Positions 28,560 to 39,078 of a DNA stretch of 64,000 nt are shown piece after piece (within the stretch, counting starts at the first letter, position 1; each line of letters begins with the position of its first letter). The position numbers and the translations under genes were made by a program. This DNA is from Advenella mimigardefordensis DPN7 (GTDB lineage: Bacteria; Pseudomonadota; Gammaproteobacteria; Burkholderiales; Burkholderiaceae_B), in NCBI RefSeq assembly GCF_000521505.1, contig NZ_CP003915.1:3162001-3226000 (forward strand), in the 5' to 3' direction. The notes under the pieces are model-generated. The model was not told where the DNA came from. It did no database searches and saw only the letters and a list, made by a program, of their open reading frames with translations.

Positions 28560-30110
28560 GTGAAATATGCGGATCTGCGGGATTTTCTGAAGCAACTTGA
28601 AAAACGGGATAATTTCAAATCCATACAAGTGCCGGTGCAAACCCGGCTGGAAATGACTGAAATCAGTGACCGGGTGCTGCGTGCCGGCGGACCGGCCCTG
28701 CGTTTCGAACAACCCCTGCATCAGGGGCGCACATCGGATATTCCGGTGCTCACCAACCTGTTTGGCACGCCCGAGCGCGTGGCCTGGGGCATGGGCGCCG
28801 AATCGGTCAGTGCCCTGCGTGAAACGGGCACACTCCTGGCCAGCCTGCGTGAGCCGGAGGCGCCCAAGGGCCTGCGCGATGCGATCAGCACCGTCTCCAA
28901 ACTCAAATCTGCACTGTGGGACATGGCGCCCAAAATGCAACGCCATGCGGCATGCCAGGAAATCATTTGGGAAAAAGATGAGGTGGATCTATCACGCCTG
29001 CCGATTCAACTGTGTTGGCCGGGGGATATTGCGCCACTCATCACCTGGGGTCTGGTGGTAACCCGCGGACCCAACGCAAAGCGTCAGAACCTGGGCATTT
29101 ACCGCCAGCAGGTTATTGGCAGAAACAAAGTCATCATGCGCTGGCTATCGCACCGGGGCGGTGCGCTGGATTTTCGGGACCATGCGCTTGCCTATCCAGA
29201 CCAGCCCTTCCCCATTTCAGTAGCGCTGGGTGCAGATCCGGCCACCATTCTGGGGGCCGTCACACCGGTGCCCGACAGCCTGTCCGAGTACCAGTTTGCC
29301 GGGCTGCTGCGCGGGTCCCGCACCGAACTGGTCAAATCAATAGGCAATACGCTGTCGGTGCCGGCTTCTGCCGAAATCGTACTGGAAGGTCATATCCTGC
29401 CAGCCAGTCACCCGGACGCCATTGCACCCAATCCGGCCCCGGGAATGGCCGCCCCGCGCGGCAATGGTTTTGAAATGGCGCTCGAAGGCCCCTACGGAGA
29501 TCATACGGGTTACTACAATGAACAGGACTGGTTCCCGGTATTCACTATTGATCGCATTACTATGCGCAATAAACCGATATACCACAGCACCTACACCGGC
29601 AAACCGCCAGACGAGCCGGCTGTGCTGGGCGTCGCGCTCAATGAAGTATTCGTGCCGCTGCTGCAGAAGCAGCTACCGGAAATTGTTGATTTTTATCTGC
29701 CGCCGGAAGGCTGCAGCTATCGCCTGGCGGTCGTATCGATCCGCAAGCAATACGCCGGTCATGCCAAGCGTGTCATGTTCGGGGTATGGAGTATTCTGCG
29801 CCAGTTCATGTATACCAAATTCATCGTTGTGGTTGATGATGATATTAATGCACGCGACTGGAAGGAAGTGATCTGGGCAATGACGACGCGCATGGATCCG
29901 GTACGCGATACGGTTCTGGTGGAAAATACGCCGATCGACTATCTGGATTTTGCGTCACCGGAATCGGGACTGGGTGGAAAAATGGGCCTGGACGCCACCA
30001 ACAAATGGCCGGGCGAAACCCACCGTGAGTGGGGCACGCCCATTGCCATGGATCAGGATATCAGGCTCAGGGTCGACGCTCTGTGGCAGGATCTTGGTCT
30101 TGATACGTAA
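28560..30110 (+). CDS. ubiD: 3-octaprenyl-4-hydroxybenzoate carboxy-lyase
   Basis: A 516-residue prenylated-FMN decarboxylase of ubiquinone synthesis. Length and order match the UbiD family: [10 protein letters not shown] near residue 42, the [29 protein letters not shown] segment that binds the cofactor, [20 protein letters not shown] near 310, and the closing [22 protein letters not shown]. The start is GTG at 28560; no ATG nearby fits. Its 3' end overlaps the convergent yqjK-like gene by 44 bases. The flavin prenyltransferase ubiX is not in the window. Confidence 0.96.
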   Translation: MKYADLRDFLKQLEKRDNFKSIQVPVQTRLEMTEISDRVLRAGGPALRFEQPLHQGRTSDIPVLTNLFGTPERVAWGMGAESVSALRETGTLLASLREPEAPKGLRDAISTVSKLKSALWDMAPKMQRHAACQEIIWEKDEVDLSRLPIQLCWPGDIAPLITWGLVVTRGPNAKRQNLGIYRQQVIGRNKVIMRWLSHRGGALDFRDHALAYPDQPFPISVALGADPATILGAVTPVPDSLSEYQFAGLLRGSRTELVKSIGNTLSVPASAEIVLEGHILPASHPDAIAPNPAPGMAAPRGNGFEMALEGPYGDHTGYYNEQDWFPVFTIDRITMRNKPIYHSTYTGKPPDEPAVLGVALNEVFVPLLQKQLPEIVDFYLPPEGCSYRLAVVSIRKQYAGHAKRVMFGVWSILRQFMYTKFIVVVDDDINARDWKEVIWAMTTRMDPVRDTVLVENTPIDYLDFASPESGLGGKMGLDATNKWPGETHREWGTPIAMDQDIRLRVDALWQDLGLDT

Positions 30111-30528
30111 AGGTACCGTGGTCGACCGGCAGGTCCTGCTCGGAATAGTGGCTGGACGGTGCCCGACGCCCGGATCGTTGCGATTCCTGCTTCGTCCTGA
30201 ATTTGTTATAAACAAACCAGGACGTCGCAGCCAGCGCAATGGGCTTGATCAGCGCCGAGCGGGATTTCGCGGCACGCAGCAAAAAACGCGCCACGGTCAG
30301 GCTCACTATCGGGTTCTTTTCGATCAGTGAAAAAAGGCCGCTGCGCCTGCGCGTCAGGCCCATCAGGGTCTCGCCCCCCACATCCAGCAATGCCGTCTTA
30401 ATGGCATCCGGCGAGAGCGAATGACCAAGCGCATTCACGTCTTGTCTCAGTTGTTCGCGCTCGGCCAACACCCTGGCGGTGAGTAAGGACTTGCGCAAGG
30501 ACTTCTTATTATGTACCGGCTCATTCAT
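30067..30528 (-). CDS. YqjK-like hypothetical protein
   Basis: A 153-residue protein third in a yqjD-yqjE-yqjK-type operon. It is rich in basic residues. A moderately hydrophobic segment ([15 protein letters not shown]) near residue 105 could associate with membrane. The last 35 residues are hydrophilic and encoded antisense to the ubiD 3' end. The start at 30528 overlaps the stop of the upstream holin-like gene by 8 bases, so translation is coupled. Apart from operon position I cannot assign a function. Confidence 0.65.
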   Translation of the reverse strand: MNEPVHNKKSLRKSLLTARVLAEREQLRQDVNALGHSLSPDAIKTALLDVGGETLMGLTRRRSGLFSLIEKNPIVSLTVARFLLRAAKSRSALIKPIALAATSWFVYNKFRTKQESQRSGRRAPSSHYSEQDLPVDHGTFTYQDQDPATERRP

Positions 30529-30931
30529 CGCCTACTCCTTTGCTCGCGGCAGCAGATGGCGGTACATGACGTCCGCGCAGGGCCTGTGCATCATCCTTCA
30601 GGGCATCGATGGTCGCCGCAAACGGCGTAGCCACCAGTCCCAGATGCTTTTTCATCAAAAGCAGACTGCCCAGGCCAATCAGGGCATAGATCAGCACCAG
30701 TATCAGCAAGGCGAGATAGCGGTATTCGGTGCCCCAGAAAAACAGGCCAACCAGCACCGCCACGACCGTCAGTGCCAAATGCAAAAACAGCAAACCAACA
30801 GCGCCAAACAAAAGAACCGACAACAGCCGGTCCTTTTCTTCCGCCAGTTCCAGAGACAGCAGCTCAAGGCGCGTTTTGACCAGCGAGGTAAAACCGCCGG
30901 TCACTGCACGCAGATTCTGTTTAACTGACAT
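30521..30931 (-). CDS. YqjE-like membrane protein (phage holin superfamily III)
   Basis: A 136-residue inner-membrane protein. An amphipathic N terminus (TSLVKTRLELLSLELAEEKDRL) precedes two transmembrane helices (about residues 38-62 and 70-92) and a cytosolic C-terminal tail, the pattern of the holin-superfamily III/YqjE family. It follows the DUF883 gene by 12 bases and overlaps the YqjK-like gene by 8. In E. coli the homologous set is induced in stationary phase; the role here is inferred from that. Confidence 0.85.
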   Translation of the reverse strand: MSVKQNLRAVTGGFTSLVKTRLELLSLELAEEKDRLLSVLLFGAVGLLFLHLALTVVAVLVGLFFWGTEYRYLALLILVLIYALIGLGSLLLMKKHLGLVATPFAATIDALKDDAQALRGRHVPPSAAASKGVGDE

Positions 30932-30943
30932 CGCGGATCCGCA

Positions 30944-31261
30944 TCACTTGCGGCCGATAATGACACCCAGCAGGACGCCTGCAAGCGCAGCAAAGCCAAC
31001 CGTACGCCATGGATTATCATGAACATAATCGTCTGTTACCCGTACGGCCTGCTTGCTTTGTTCTACTGCGCGTTCCTGCACATCCTTGAATGAGCCGGTG
31101 GCTTTGTTCAGGGCATTCACGGCGCGATCACGCAATTCGCTGGCTTTGTCGCCGCCGATTTCGGACGCTTCCTTGAGCATCCCTTCTGCTTCAGCGATAC
31201 TGGCACGCAGATTGTTCAACAGCTCTTCCTGAGATTGTTCGAGACTTGATTTACTAGCCAT
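30944..31261 (-). CDS. ElaB/YqjD/DUF883 family membrane-anchored protein
   Basis: A 105-residue protein with a long acidic amphipathic helical domain followed by DNPWRTVGFAALAGVLLGVIIGRK, the C-terminal membrane anchor typical of the family. In E. coli YqjD this tail-anchored form binds ribosomes at the membrane in stationary phase. The ATG at 31261 follows GGAG at the right spacing; an upstream ATG overlaps the ribosome-binding site. It is the first gene of a three-gene operon. A -35/-10 pair is visible at 31386-31357. Confidence 0.9.
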   Translation of the reverse strand: MASKSSLEQSQEELLNNLRASIAEAEGMLKEASEIGGDKASELRDRAVNALNKATGSFKDVQERAVEQSKQAVRVTDDYVHDNPWRTVGFAALAGVLLGVIIGRK

Positions 31262-31561
31262 GTGACTCTCCTGCAATGATTATCTGAAAATAGCCGGCAA
31301 GCGGAACACCCGCCTTGTCCGGGTCCTGCTTTCTTATGATCCTGCTTTCTTGTGTTTTTATATTAAGCCATTGTTGAGAATTTCAAGTTCATCATAGCGC
31401 ATTCCGGTAGCGTATTCGCCAGACTTTAAGATTGTTTTCAATTGCAGGGCGCCGGGCAGTCATTGCAACCAGGACAAAAAGCAGGTTTTTATATTTAAAT
31501 ACAATGACTTGTCTTTTTCTGCACAACTCGCACGGCGCAACACTCTGAAAACACTCGTAGC
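31262..31561. other. Intergenic region between yqjD-like gene and upp
   Basis: Three hundred AT-rich bases carry the yqjD-like promoter (31357-31386) and a short direct repeat (CCTGCTTTCTT at about 31325 and 31341). No coding frame or strong terminator for upp is evident. Confidence 0.5.
31357..31386 (-). promoter_or_regulatory. Candidate promoter of the yqjDEK-like operon
   Basis: On the minus strand TTGAAA (31386-31381) and TATAAA (31362-31357) are 18 bases apart, about 95 bases upstream of the DUF883 ATG. Both hexamers are near consensus for the housekeeping sigma factor; an overlapping stationary-phase promoter is possible. Confidence 0.4.
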
Positions 31562-32197
31562 TTATTCTTTCTGTCTGGTGCCGAAGATGCGATCACCTGC
31601 GTCGCCCAGCCCCGGAATAATATAGCCGTCCTGATTCAGTCGTTCATCGATAGAGGCCGTGTAGATTTTAACGTCGGGGTGCGCGCTCAGAACGCGCTCA
31701 ATACCTTCGGGTGCAGCAACCAGCACCAGCGCCTTGATGTCGCGACAGCCTGCCTGCTTGAGCATCGTGATCGTCGCTTCCATGGAGCCACCCGTTGCCA
31801 GCATCGGATCGATAATCAGCGCCAGGCGCTGGTCCAGATCACCGACCAGTTTCTTCAGATACGTGCCTGCTTCCAGGGTTTCTTCGTTACGGGCAATACC
31901 CACGGCACTCACCTTGGCACCAGGGATAAGCGACAGAACCCCATCGAGCATGCCGATACCCGCACGCAGAATCGGTACCACAGTCACTTTTTTCCCGGCG
32001 ATTTTTTTGACAGTGACGTTGCCACACCAGCCTTCAATGACGACATCTTCCAGCGGGAAATCCTTGGAGGCTTCGTAAGTGAGCAACGCGCCGATTTCCT
32101 GAGCCAGTTCCCGAAAACTCTTGGTGCTCAGATCGGCCCTGCGCATGATACCCAGCTTGTGCTGGACCAGAGGATGGCTGATTTCGTGAACGGACAT
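31562..32197 (-). CDS. upp: Uracil phosphoribosyltransferase
   Basis: A 211-residue salvage enzyme making UMP from uracil and [18 protein letters not shown] near residue 75, the PRPP-binding [10 protein letters not shown] near 130, and [20 protein letters not shown] near the C terminus are all intact, matching the family in length. It starts 18 bases after the dacB stop, so both probably share a transcript, although their functions are unrelated. Confidence 0.97.
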   Translation of the reverse strand: MSVHEISHPLVQHKLGIMRRADLSTKSFRELAQEIGALLTYEASKDFPLEDVVIEGWCGNVTVKKIAGKKVTVVPILRAGIGMLDGVLSLIPGAKVSAVGIARNEETLEAGTYLKKLVGDLDQRLALIIDPMLATGGSMEATITMLKQAGCRDIKALVLVAAPEGIERVLSAHPDVKIYTASIDERLNQDGYIIPGLGDAGDRIFGTRQKE

Positions 32198-32215
32198 GTT
32201 TTTTTCTCCGAAAAA

Positions 32216-34003
32216 TTATTGTGCTATAAGCCACTCGACGAGACCGTCGACAAAGGATTTGGTTTTCAGGGCGGCCGCATCATTAACGAGACTGACCAGG
32301 ATATAGGTTTTGCCGCTGGCCGCAGTCACGTAGCCCGACAGTGCACTGGCATTGCCCAGTGTCCCTGTCTTGAAGTGTCCGCGGCCTTTGGCCGCCTGAT
32401 CGGTCAGGCGGCGTCGCATAGTACCATCGACACCCGAGACTGACAATGAATCAATGAATGTGTCACGCAAGGGGGAAGCCCAGATCGTATCCAGCATCTG
32501 AGCCTGACCACCCGCCGTAATGCGCCCGCCCCGGGACAGCCCCGAACCGTTAACGACGGTATACGCGCCAATATTAACACCTTGCTTGCGTAGCGTATCC
32601 AGTACCGCCTGACTGCCTTTCTCAAAGGTCGCGGGTGCGCCGTACAGTTCTTCGCCCAGTGTGAGCAGCAGTGTTTTGGCCATCACATTGTTACTGTATT
32701 TGTTGATGGTTTGTATGACCTGCCCCAGCGACGGCGAGGTACGCGTCTGCAGTAGCAGGGCACGCTCCGGCACCAGACCGTCGCGTATCACACCCGAAAT
32801 CGTTCCGCCCTCGGCCGTCCACAGTCGCTCGAAGATGCTGGAAAACATATAGGCTTGCGACCCGACCAGCCGGTACATGGAAAACGGCCCACAGGAAGCG
32901 GACAGATTACCCTTGAGCTGCAATGCTGGACCATAGTCGGTCTGTACCGTTCCCGTCAGCTCCGAGCCGGTGCGCGATTTTGTGCAGGCCCCTGCGGTCA
33001 GGCCCAGGTGGCCAGCGACGGGCGGATTCTGTATATCCGGCTCAAACGATACCTCCCAGTTGCCGGCCTGCCGATCCGGCTTCAAACTGAGCATGATCGC
33101 GCCAAGATTGACCATCATGGCATCGGGATTGGCGTTGTAGGGACGCTCCGGCGAACCGTCAAACTCACCGGGATCAGTAAAAATAGGCGCAAACAGGGAA
33201 CGATCAACCACCACATCCGACAGATGGCGCAGCCCCTTGGCCTGCACCGCGCGAATCATTTGCCGCAAATCCTGATAATTGAGCGCCGGGTCACCCCCGC
33301 CCTTGATATAGAGCGGCGTGCGCATGGCCTGCGATACATCGAAGCGTGCCTTGCGGTCAATATACACGCCCGTCTTCCAGGTGTAGTCGCTGCCCAGCCG
33401 ATTGAGCGCGGCCCAGGTTGTCAGTGTTTTCATGACCGAAGCCGGGTTGCGTGGCGTGCCCGGATTGATCGCCAGAATAACCGGGCCGCCCGCCTCCTTG
33501 ATCAGCAATGACAGCGACGACAGCGGCACACCAGTTTTGTCCCAGCGCGCTCGTATGGCGTCGGGCAGATGATCGGCCGACTTGATCGATGCAATGGGAA
33601 AGCCATAGGCATTCAGCAGCTCGCCGGCATCAGCCTCGCTTTGGGCCGCAGCAGCCGCCGCCAGTCCGGTTGTACCTTTTTTGACACCCAGACCGCTCTT
33701 GCTGTCGGACGGCACGATCTTGACATCAAGCGTCCCCGGCTGATTGAACTCGAACTTCGCGCCGGGTGCAACCCGAATCGCCGTTGCCTTGCCTTTTTTT
33801 GCAGTCGATGCCTTTTTCCTGGGCGCTGCCTTTTTGGGCGCTGTCTTTTTGAGCGATGCCTTCTTTGTTGCCTGGGTTTTGCTACCCGACCCGCTATCGC
33901 GTGCGCTGACCGGTGTGGCCAGAGTCAGGGCAAGCAACGACAGACCGGCCGCCGCAGGCAGGTGTCCTATTGCAGCACGCATCATCCTGGTTACTATTGG
34001 CAT
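32216..34003 (-). CDS. dacB: D-alanyl-D-alanine carboxypeptidase/endopeptidase (PBP4) with Lys/Ala-rich N-terminal linker
   Basis: A 595-residue periplasmic peptidase of the S13 family. A signal peptide ends near residue 35 (PVSA-RD). About 40 residues of Lys/Ala/Thr-rich sequence follow (KKAAPRKKASTAKK near residue 57), which standard PBP4 proteins lack. The penicillin-binding motifs are Ser189-V-M-Lys192, SNN in NKYSNNVMAK and KTGT near residue 552. The C-terminal half carries the domain insertions seen in DacB. The start is uncertain: none of the three nearby ATGs has a clear Shine-Dalgarno. The family trims peptide crosslinks in the wall. Confidence 0.93.
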   Translation of the reverse strand: MPIVTRMMRAAIGHLPAAAGLSLLALTLATPVSARDSGSGSKTQATKKASLKKTAPKKAAPRKKASTAKKGKATAIRVAPGAKFEFNQPGTLDVKIVPSDSKSGLGVKKGTTGLAAAAAAQSEADAGELLNAYGFPIASIKSADHLPDAIRARWDKTGVPLSSLSLLIKEAGGPVILAINPGTPRNPASVMKTLTTWAALNRLGSDYTWKTGVYIDRKARFDVSQAMRTPLYIKGGGDPALNYQDLRQMIRAVQAKGLRHLSDVVVDRSLFAPIFTDPGEFDGSPERPYNANPDAMMVNLGAIMLSLKPDRQAGNWEVSFEPDIQNPPVAGHLGLTAGACTKSRTGSELTGTVQTDYGPALQLKGNLSASCGPFSMYRLVGSQAYMFSSIFERLWTAEGGTISGVIRDGLVPERALLLQTRTSPSLGQVIQTINKYSNNVMAKTLLLTLGEELYGAPATFEKGSQAVLDTLRKQGVNIGAYTVVNGSGLSRGGRITAGGQAQMLDTIWASPLRDTFIDSLSVSGVDGTMRRRLTDQAAKGRGHFKTGTLGNASALSGYVTAASGKTYILVSLVNDAAALKTKSFVDGLVEWLIAQ

Positions 34004-34164
34004 ACAGCGTTACAAGAAAAACCGGCCTCCGGCCTGATGCGCCCCATTGCAGCCGCGCGGCGGGTAACTGTCGCCGCCACGAGACACTGCCTGGAATAAG
34101 AAGGCTTTGGCTGAATCATTGTAATCAGGCTCTCCTGTTGCTGTCCGGATCGAAAAAGACACTT

Positions 34165-34170
34165 TATAAT
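34165..34170 (+). promoter_or_regulatory. queA: Probable -10 element of queA promoter
   Basis: A consensus TATAAT lies 129 bases upstream of queA in the 295-base gap after divergent dacB. A weak -35 (TGTCCG at 34142-34147) is 17 bases away. Between it and queA lies a short hairpin (CCGGTTAAAACCGG). Confidence 0.4.
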
Positions 34171-34298
34171 GGTTTTTTGCGACAAACCGGTTAAAACCGG
34201 GCCAATTCGTCCGCCAACCTTCCCGATATTGCGAGCCAGATTCGTGCAACTGCGCGCATCGATGCCTTCGATACCCTGCTTTCCGTTGTTTTTTATTC

Positions 34299-35357
34299 AT
34301 GTTACCCATAGACCCTTCGCTGAGTATTGCCGACTTCGACTACGATCTGCCCGAAGACCTGATCGCTCAAGCCCCGCCTGCCACCAGAACCGACAGCCGC
34401 CTGTTGCTGATGCAACACAATGGACAATTGCAGGACCTGAACTTCAGCGCCCTGCCCGATCTGCTGCAGCCCAATGATTTGCTGATCTTTAATGACACCA
34501 AGGTGATCAAGGCAAGACTATACGGCCAAAAAGACAGCGGCGGACGCGTGGAAGCCCTGATCGAGCGTATTCTGGAACCCACCCGCGCCCTGGCGCATGT
34601 ACGTGCCAGCAAATCACCCCGTCCTGGCACCACACTCATCTTTGATGACGCCGTTGCCTGTACCGTGATCGCACGCCATGACGATCTGTTCGAATTGCAG
34701 TTCGATACCGATATTTTGCCCGTGCTGGACAAACACGGCAACCTTCCGTTACCTCCATACATCAAACACAGCGCCGACCAGCAGGATGAAACACGCTATC
34801 AAACGGTCTACGCCCGTCATCCGGGCGCGGTTGCGGCCCCTACCGCCGGCCTGCATTTTGATGCAGCGCTGCTGCAACGACTGCAGGACAAAGGGATACA
34901 GACCGCCTGGGTCACATTGCATGTCGGCGCCGGCACCTTCCAACCGGTACGCGTCGAAAAAATCAGTGAGCATATTATGCACGCTGAATGGTATACCGTA
35001 TCTGAAAATACCGTGGCAGCCATTGCGGCGACCCGCGAGCGCGGCGGGCGGGTCATCGCGGTGGGCACCACAAGCGTGCGGGCGCTGGAATCGGCTGCTC
35101 AGCAAGGCGGAACACTAGGCGAGCTGCGCTGCCCCGTCGCGCACAGTGCTGATACACAGCTATTTATCACACCAGGCTATACGTTTCGCGTGATCGACGG
35201 CCTGATCACCAATTTCCATTTACCCCAGTCTACGCTGCTGATGCTGGTCTCGGCTTTAACAGGTCGCGAACGCATGCGCGAGGCCTATCGCCATGCCATC
35301 GAAGCGCGCTATCGCTTCTTCAGTTACGGGGATGCCATGTTTATCGCGCCCGGCTGA
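34299..35357 (+). CDS. queA: S-adenosylmethionine:tRNA ribosyltransferase-isomerase
   Basis: A 352-residue enzyme making epoxyqueuosine in tRNA wobble positions. [15 protein letters not shown] near residue 10, [15 protein letters not shown] near 60, the APTAGLHFD segment near 180, [11 protein letters not shown] near 207 and [13 protein letters not shown] near 305 are family hallmarks. It is the first gene of queA-tgt-yajC-secD-secF, a common order. The promoter is probably about 130 bases upstream. Confidence 0.97.
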   Translation: MLPIDPSLSIADFDYDLPEDLIAQAPPATRTDSRLLLMQHNGQLQDLNFSALPDLLQPNDLLIFNDTKVIKARLYGQKDSGGRVEALIERILEPTRALAHVRASKSPRPGTTLIFDDAVACTVIARHDDLFELQFDTDILPVLDKHGNLPLPPYIKHSADQQDETRYQTVYARHPGAVAAPTAGLHFDAALLQRLQDKGIQTAWVTLHVGAGTFQPVRVEKISEHIMHAEWYTVSENTVAAIAATRERGGRVIAVGTTSVRALESAAQQGGTLGELRCPVAHSADTQLFITPGYTFRVIDGLITNFHLPQSTLLMLVSALTGRERMREAYRHAIEARYRFFSYGDAMFIAPG

Positions 35358-35417
35358 TCGGCCTCTGACTGCCCAAAGCCGTTTCGGACGCATACGATGC
35401 CAATTTTCCATCCATGA

Positions 35418-36644
<1,227 letters not shown>

Positions 36645-36696
36645 CCCAGAAAAGGCTACAATATTCGGTTAATTTACACTTACGGGAGTCTTTCTT

Positions 36697-37047
36697 ATGC
36701 TTACAAGCAATTTATCCGCGCTGGTTCTGGCGCAGGCGGCACCAGCCGGTGGCGCTCTTGGCGGTCTCACGAGTTTCCTGCCCATCATCCTGATGTTCGT
36801 GGTGCTGTATTTCCTGATGATCCGTCCGCAAATGAAACGCCAGAAAGAAACCAAGGCCATGATCGACGCCCTTGCCAAGGGTGATGAAGTGATCACTGCC
36901 GGCGGCATTCTGGGCAAAATCTCCAAAGTCACAGACAACTACCTGACCGTCGAAGTTGCCAATCTGGCCGACAAACCCGTCGAAGTGCTGGTACAACGCG
37001 TCGCAGTGACCACAGTACTGCCAAAAGGTACAGTCAAATCGCTTTAA
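36697..37047 (+). CDS. yajC: Preprotein translocase subunit YajC
   Basis: A 116-residue accessory subunit of the SecDF-YajC complex. One transmembrane helix (about residues 25-45, LTSFLPIILMFVVLYFLMIRPQMKR) precedes a basic cytosolic tail with KGDEVITAGGILGKI. GGGAGTC lies ahead of the ATG. It is followed by a hairpin at 37059-37086 before secD. Confidence 0.95.
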   Translation: MLTSNLSALVLAQAAPAGGALGGLTSFLPIILMFVVLYFLMIRPQMKRQKETKAMIDALAKGDEVITAGGILGKISKVTDNYLTVEVANLADKPVEVLVQRVAVTTVLPKGTVKSL

Positions 37048-37058
37048 TCCGGCAACAG

Positions 37059-37086
37059 GCGGGCGGTAACCACCGCCCCGCTTTTT
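37059..37086 (+). terminator. Terminator-like hairpin between yajC and secD
   Basis: GCGGGCGGT (37059-37067) pairs with ACCGCCCCGC (37072-37081) with one bulged base around an AACC loop, followed by TTTTTG. It lies 12 bases past the yajC stop and 44 bases before the secD ATG. It has all parts of an intrinsic terminator, though secD needs read-through or its own promoter. Confidence 0.7.
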
Positions 37087-37129
37087 GTCCGGCCCCCTGT
37101 TTCAACCCCTTATCGAAAACGGCTACGGT

Positions 37130-39025
37130 ATGAACCGCTATCCCCTCTGGAAATACATTACGGTACTGGTTGCCCTGATTATCGGCATCCTGTATACCGC
37201 CCCCAATTTTTTTGGTGAAACACCGGCAGTGCAGGTATCCAGCGCCAAGGTAACGCAAAAAGTTACCACGCAGACCATGAGTCAGGTAGAGGACGTACTG
37301 CGGCAGAACAATATTGCCTTTTCCGGTACCTATTTTCAGCAAAACGGCCCTGCCGGCACAGTCCGGGTTCGCCTGGCCAATACCGACACACAGCTGAAAG
37401 CGCGTGACGTACTGGACAATGCACTCAATCCCGTCAAGGACGACCCGTCGTATACGGTGGCGCTGAACCTGCTGCCAGCCTCTCCCGACTGGATGAGCGC
37501 CATTGGCGCCAACCCCATGTACCTGGGTCTGGATTTGCGCGGTGGCGTGCACTTTCTGCTGCAAGTAGACATGCAGGGCGCTCTGGCCGCCCGCTATGAG
37601 TCCCTGACCACCGACATTCGCTCCATTCTGCGCGATGCGCGCGTTGCCGTTGAATCGGTCAGCACCGCCAACAGCAGCATCACTGCCACGTTCGCCTCCG
37701 AACAAGACCGCAACAAGGCACAGGACGTTCTGCGCACCCGCACCAGCGAGTTAACATTTACCACCAGCCAGTCCGGCAACAAATTCCTGCTGAACGGCAC
37801 CATCCTTGCTGCCGAAATTGCCCGCGTTCAGGACACCGCCCTCAAGCAGAACATTCTGACGCTGCACAACCGGATCAACGAGCTGGGTGTGGCCGAGCCC
37901 ATCATTCAGCAACAGGGGCTGGACCGTATCATTGTGCAACTGCCAGGCATCCAGGACGTTGCCAAAGCCAAGGAAATCCTGGGTCGCACCGCCACCCTGC
38001 AATTGCGCATGGTCGATGATTCACCTGCTGCGCAGAACGCCCTGGCTGGCGGCACTGTGCCTTTCGGACTGGAAAGCTTCAAGGATACCGATGGCCGGAC
38101 GGTTCTGGTCCGCCGTCAGGTATTGCTGACCGGCGAAAATCTGGAAAACGCCCAGTCCGGCCGCAACCAGCAGACCCAGCAGCCTACCGTCAACCTCACG
38201 CTGGACGACAAGGGTGCCCGTATTTTCCGAGACACCACCCGGGACAATATCGGCAAACGCCTGGCCATCATTCTGTTTGAAAACGGTAAAGGCCAGGTCG
38301 TCACCGCTCCCGTTATTCGCAGCGAAATCCCTAACGGACAGGTTGAAATTTCAGGCAGCATGGACGCCACGCAGGCCGCCGATACCGCCCTGCTGCTGCG
38401 CGCCGGTTCGCTGGCCGCCCCCATGTCCATTATTGAAGAGCGCACTATCGGCCCAAGCCTGGGCGCCGACAATATCCGGATGGGCTTTGATTCCACCCTT
38501 TATGGTTTTCTGATGATCGCCGTGTTCATGATCATTTACTACCATGTATTCGGTGTGTTCTCCACCCTGGGTCTGGCCTTCAACGTGTTGCTGCTGCTGG
38601 CGGTCCTGTCGTTGCTGCAGGCTACACTTACCTTGCCGGGCATTGCCGCCATTGCGCTGACGCTGGGTATGGCGATTGACTCGAACGTGCTTATCAATGA
38701 ACGGGTACGCGAAGAATTGCGCAATGGTGCGTCACCGCAACAGGCCATCAATACCGGCTTCAGTAAGGCATGGGCCACCATTCTTGACTCGAACCTCACG
38801 ACCCTTATCGTGGGTCTGGCACTGCTGGCTTTCGGTAGCGGACCGGTACGCGGCTTCGCCGTGGTTCACTGCATCGGTATTCTGACCTCCATGTTCTCGT
38901 CTGTAGTCGGCGTAAGGGCCGTTGTGAACTTGTGGTACGGCCGACGCAAGAAACTCAAAACGGTTTCCATCGGTACCGTCTGGCGTCCCGAGACAGACGA
39001 CAAGAAAGAGATCACCAGAAACTGA
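37130..39025 (+). CDS. secD: Protein translocase subunit SecD
   Basis: A 631-residue inner-membrane subunit of the SecDF-YajC proton-driven export motor. The ATG at 37130 begins MNRYPLWKYITVL, the typical first membrane helix; longer frames start with TTG. The large periplasmic domain includes LGLDLRGGVHFLLQVD near residue 125. Six transmembrane helices occupy the C terminus, with IALTLGMAIDSNVLINERVREE holding the conserved Asp of the RND motif near residue 520. secF follows 53 bases on. Confidence 0.97.
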   Translation: MNRYPLWKYITVLVALIIGILYTAPNFFGETPAVQVSSAKVTQKVTTQTMSQVEDVLRQNNIAFSGTYFQQNGPAGTVRVRLANTDTQLKARDVLDNALNPVKDDPSYTVALNLLPASPDWMSAIGANPMYLGLDLRGGVHFLLQVDMQGALAARYESLTTDIRSILRDARVAVESVSTANSSITATFASEQDRNKAQDVLRTRTSELTFTTSQSGNKFLLNGTILAAEIARVQDTALKQNILTLHNRINELGVAEPIIQQQGLDRIIVQLPGIQDVAKAKEILGRTATLQLRMVDDSPAAQNALAGGTVPFGLESFKDTDGRTVLVRRQVLLTGENLENAQSGRNQQTQQPTVNLTLDDKGARIFRDTTRDNIGKRLAIILFENGKGQVVTAPVIRSEIPNGQVEISGSMDATQAADTALLLRAGSLAAPMSIIEERTIGPSLGADNIRMGFDSTLYGFLMIAVFMIIYYHVFGVFSTLGLAFNVLLLLAVLSLLQATLTLPGIAAIALTLGMAIDSNVLINERVREELRNGASPQQAINTGFSKAWATILDSNLTTLIVGLALLAFGSGPVRGFAVVHCIGILTSMFSSVVGVRAVVNLWYGRRKKLKTVSIGTVWRPETDDKKEITRN

Positions 39026-39078
39026 ATAGAGCAGAACACTTTTTCTGTCCGGGCTGACCGGACAGAGCAGGAATAAAT

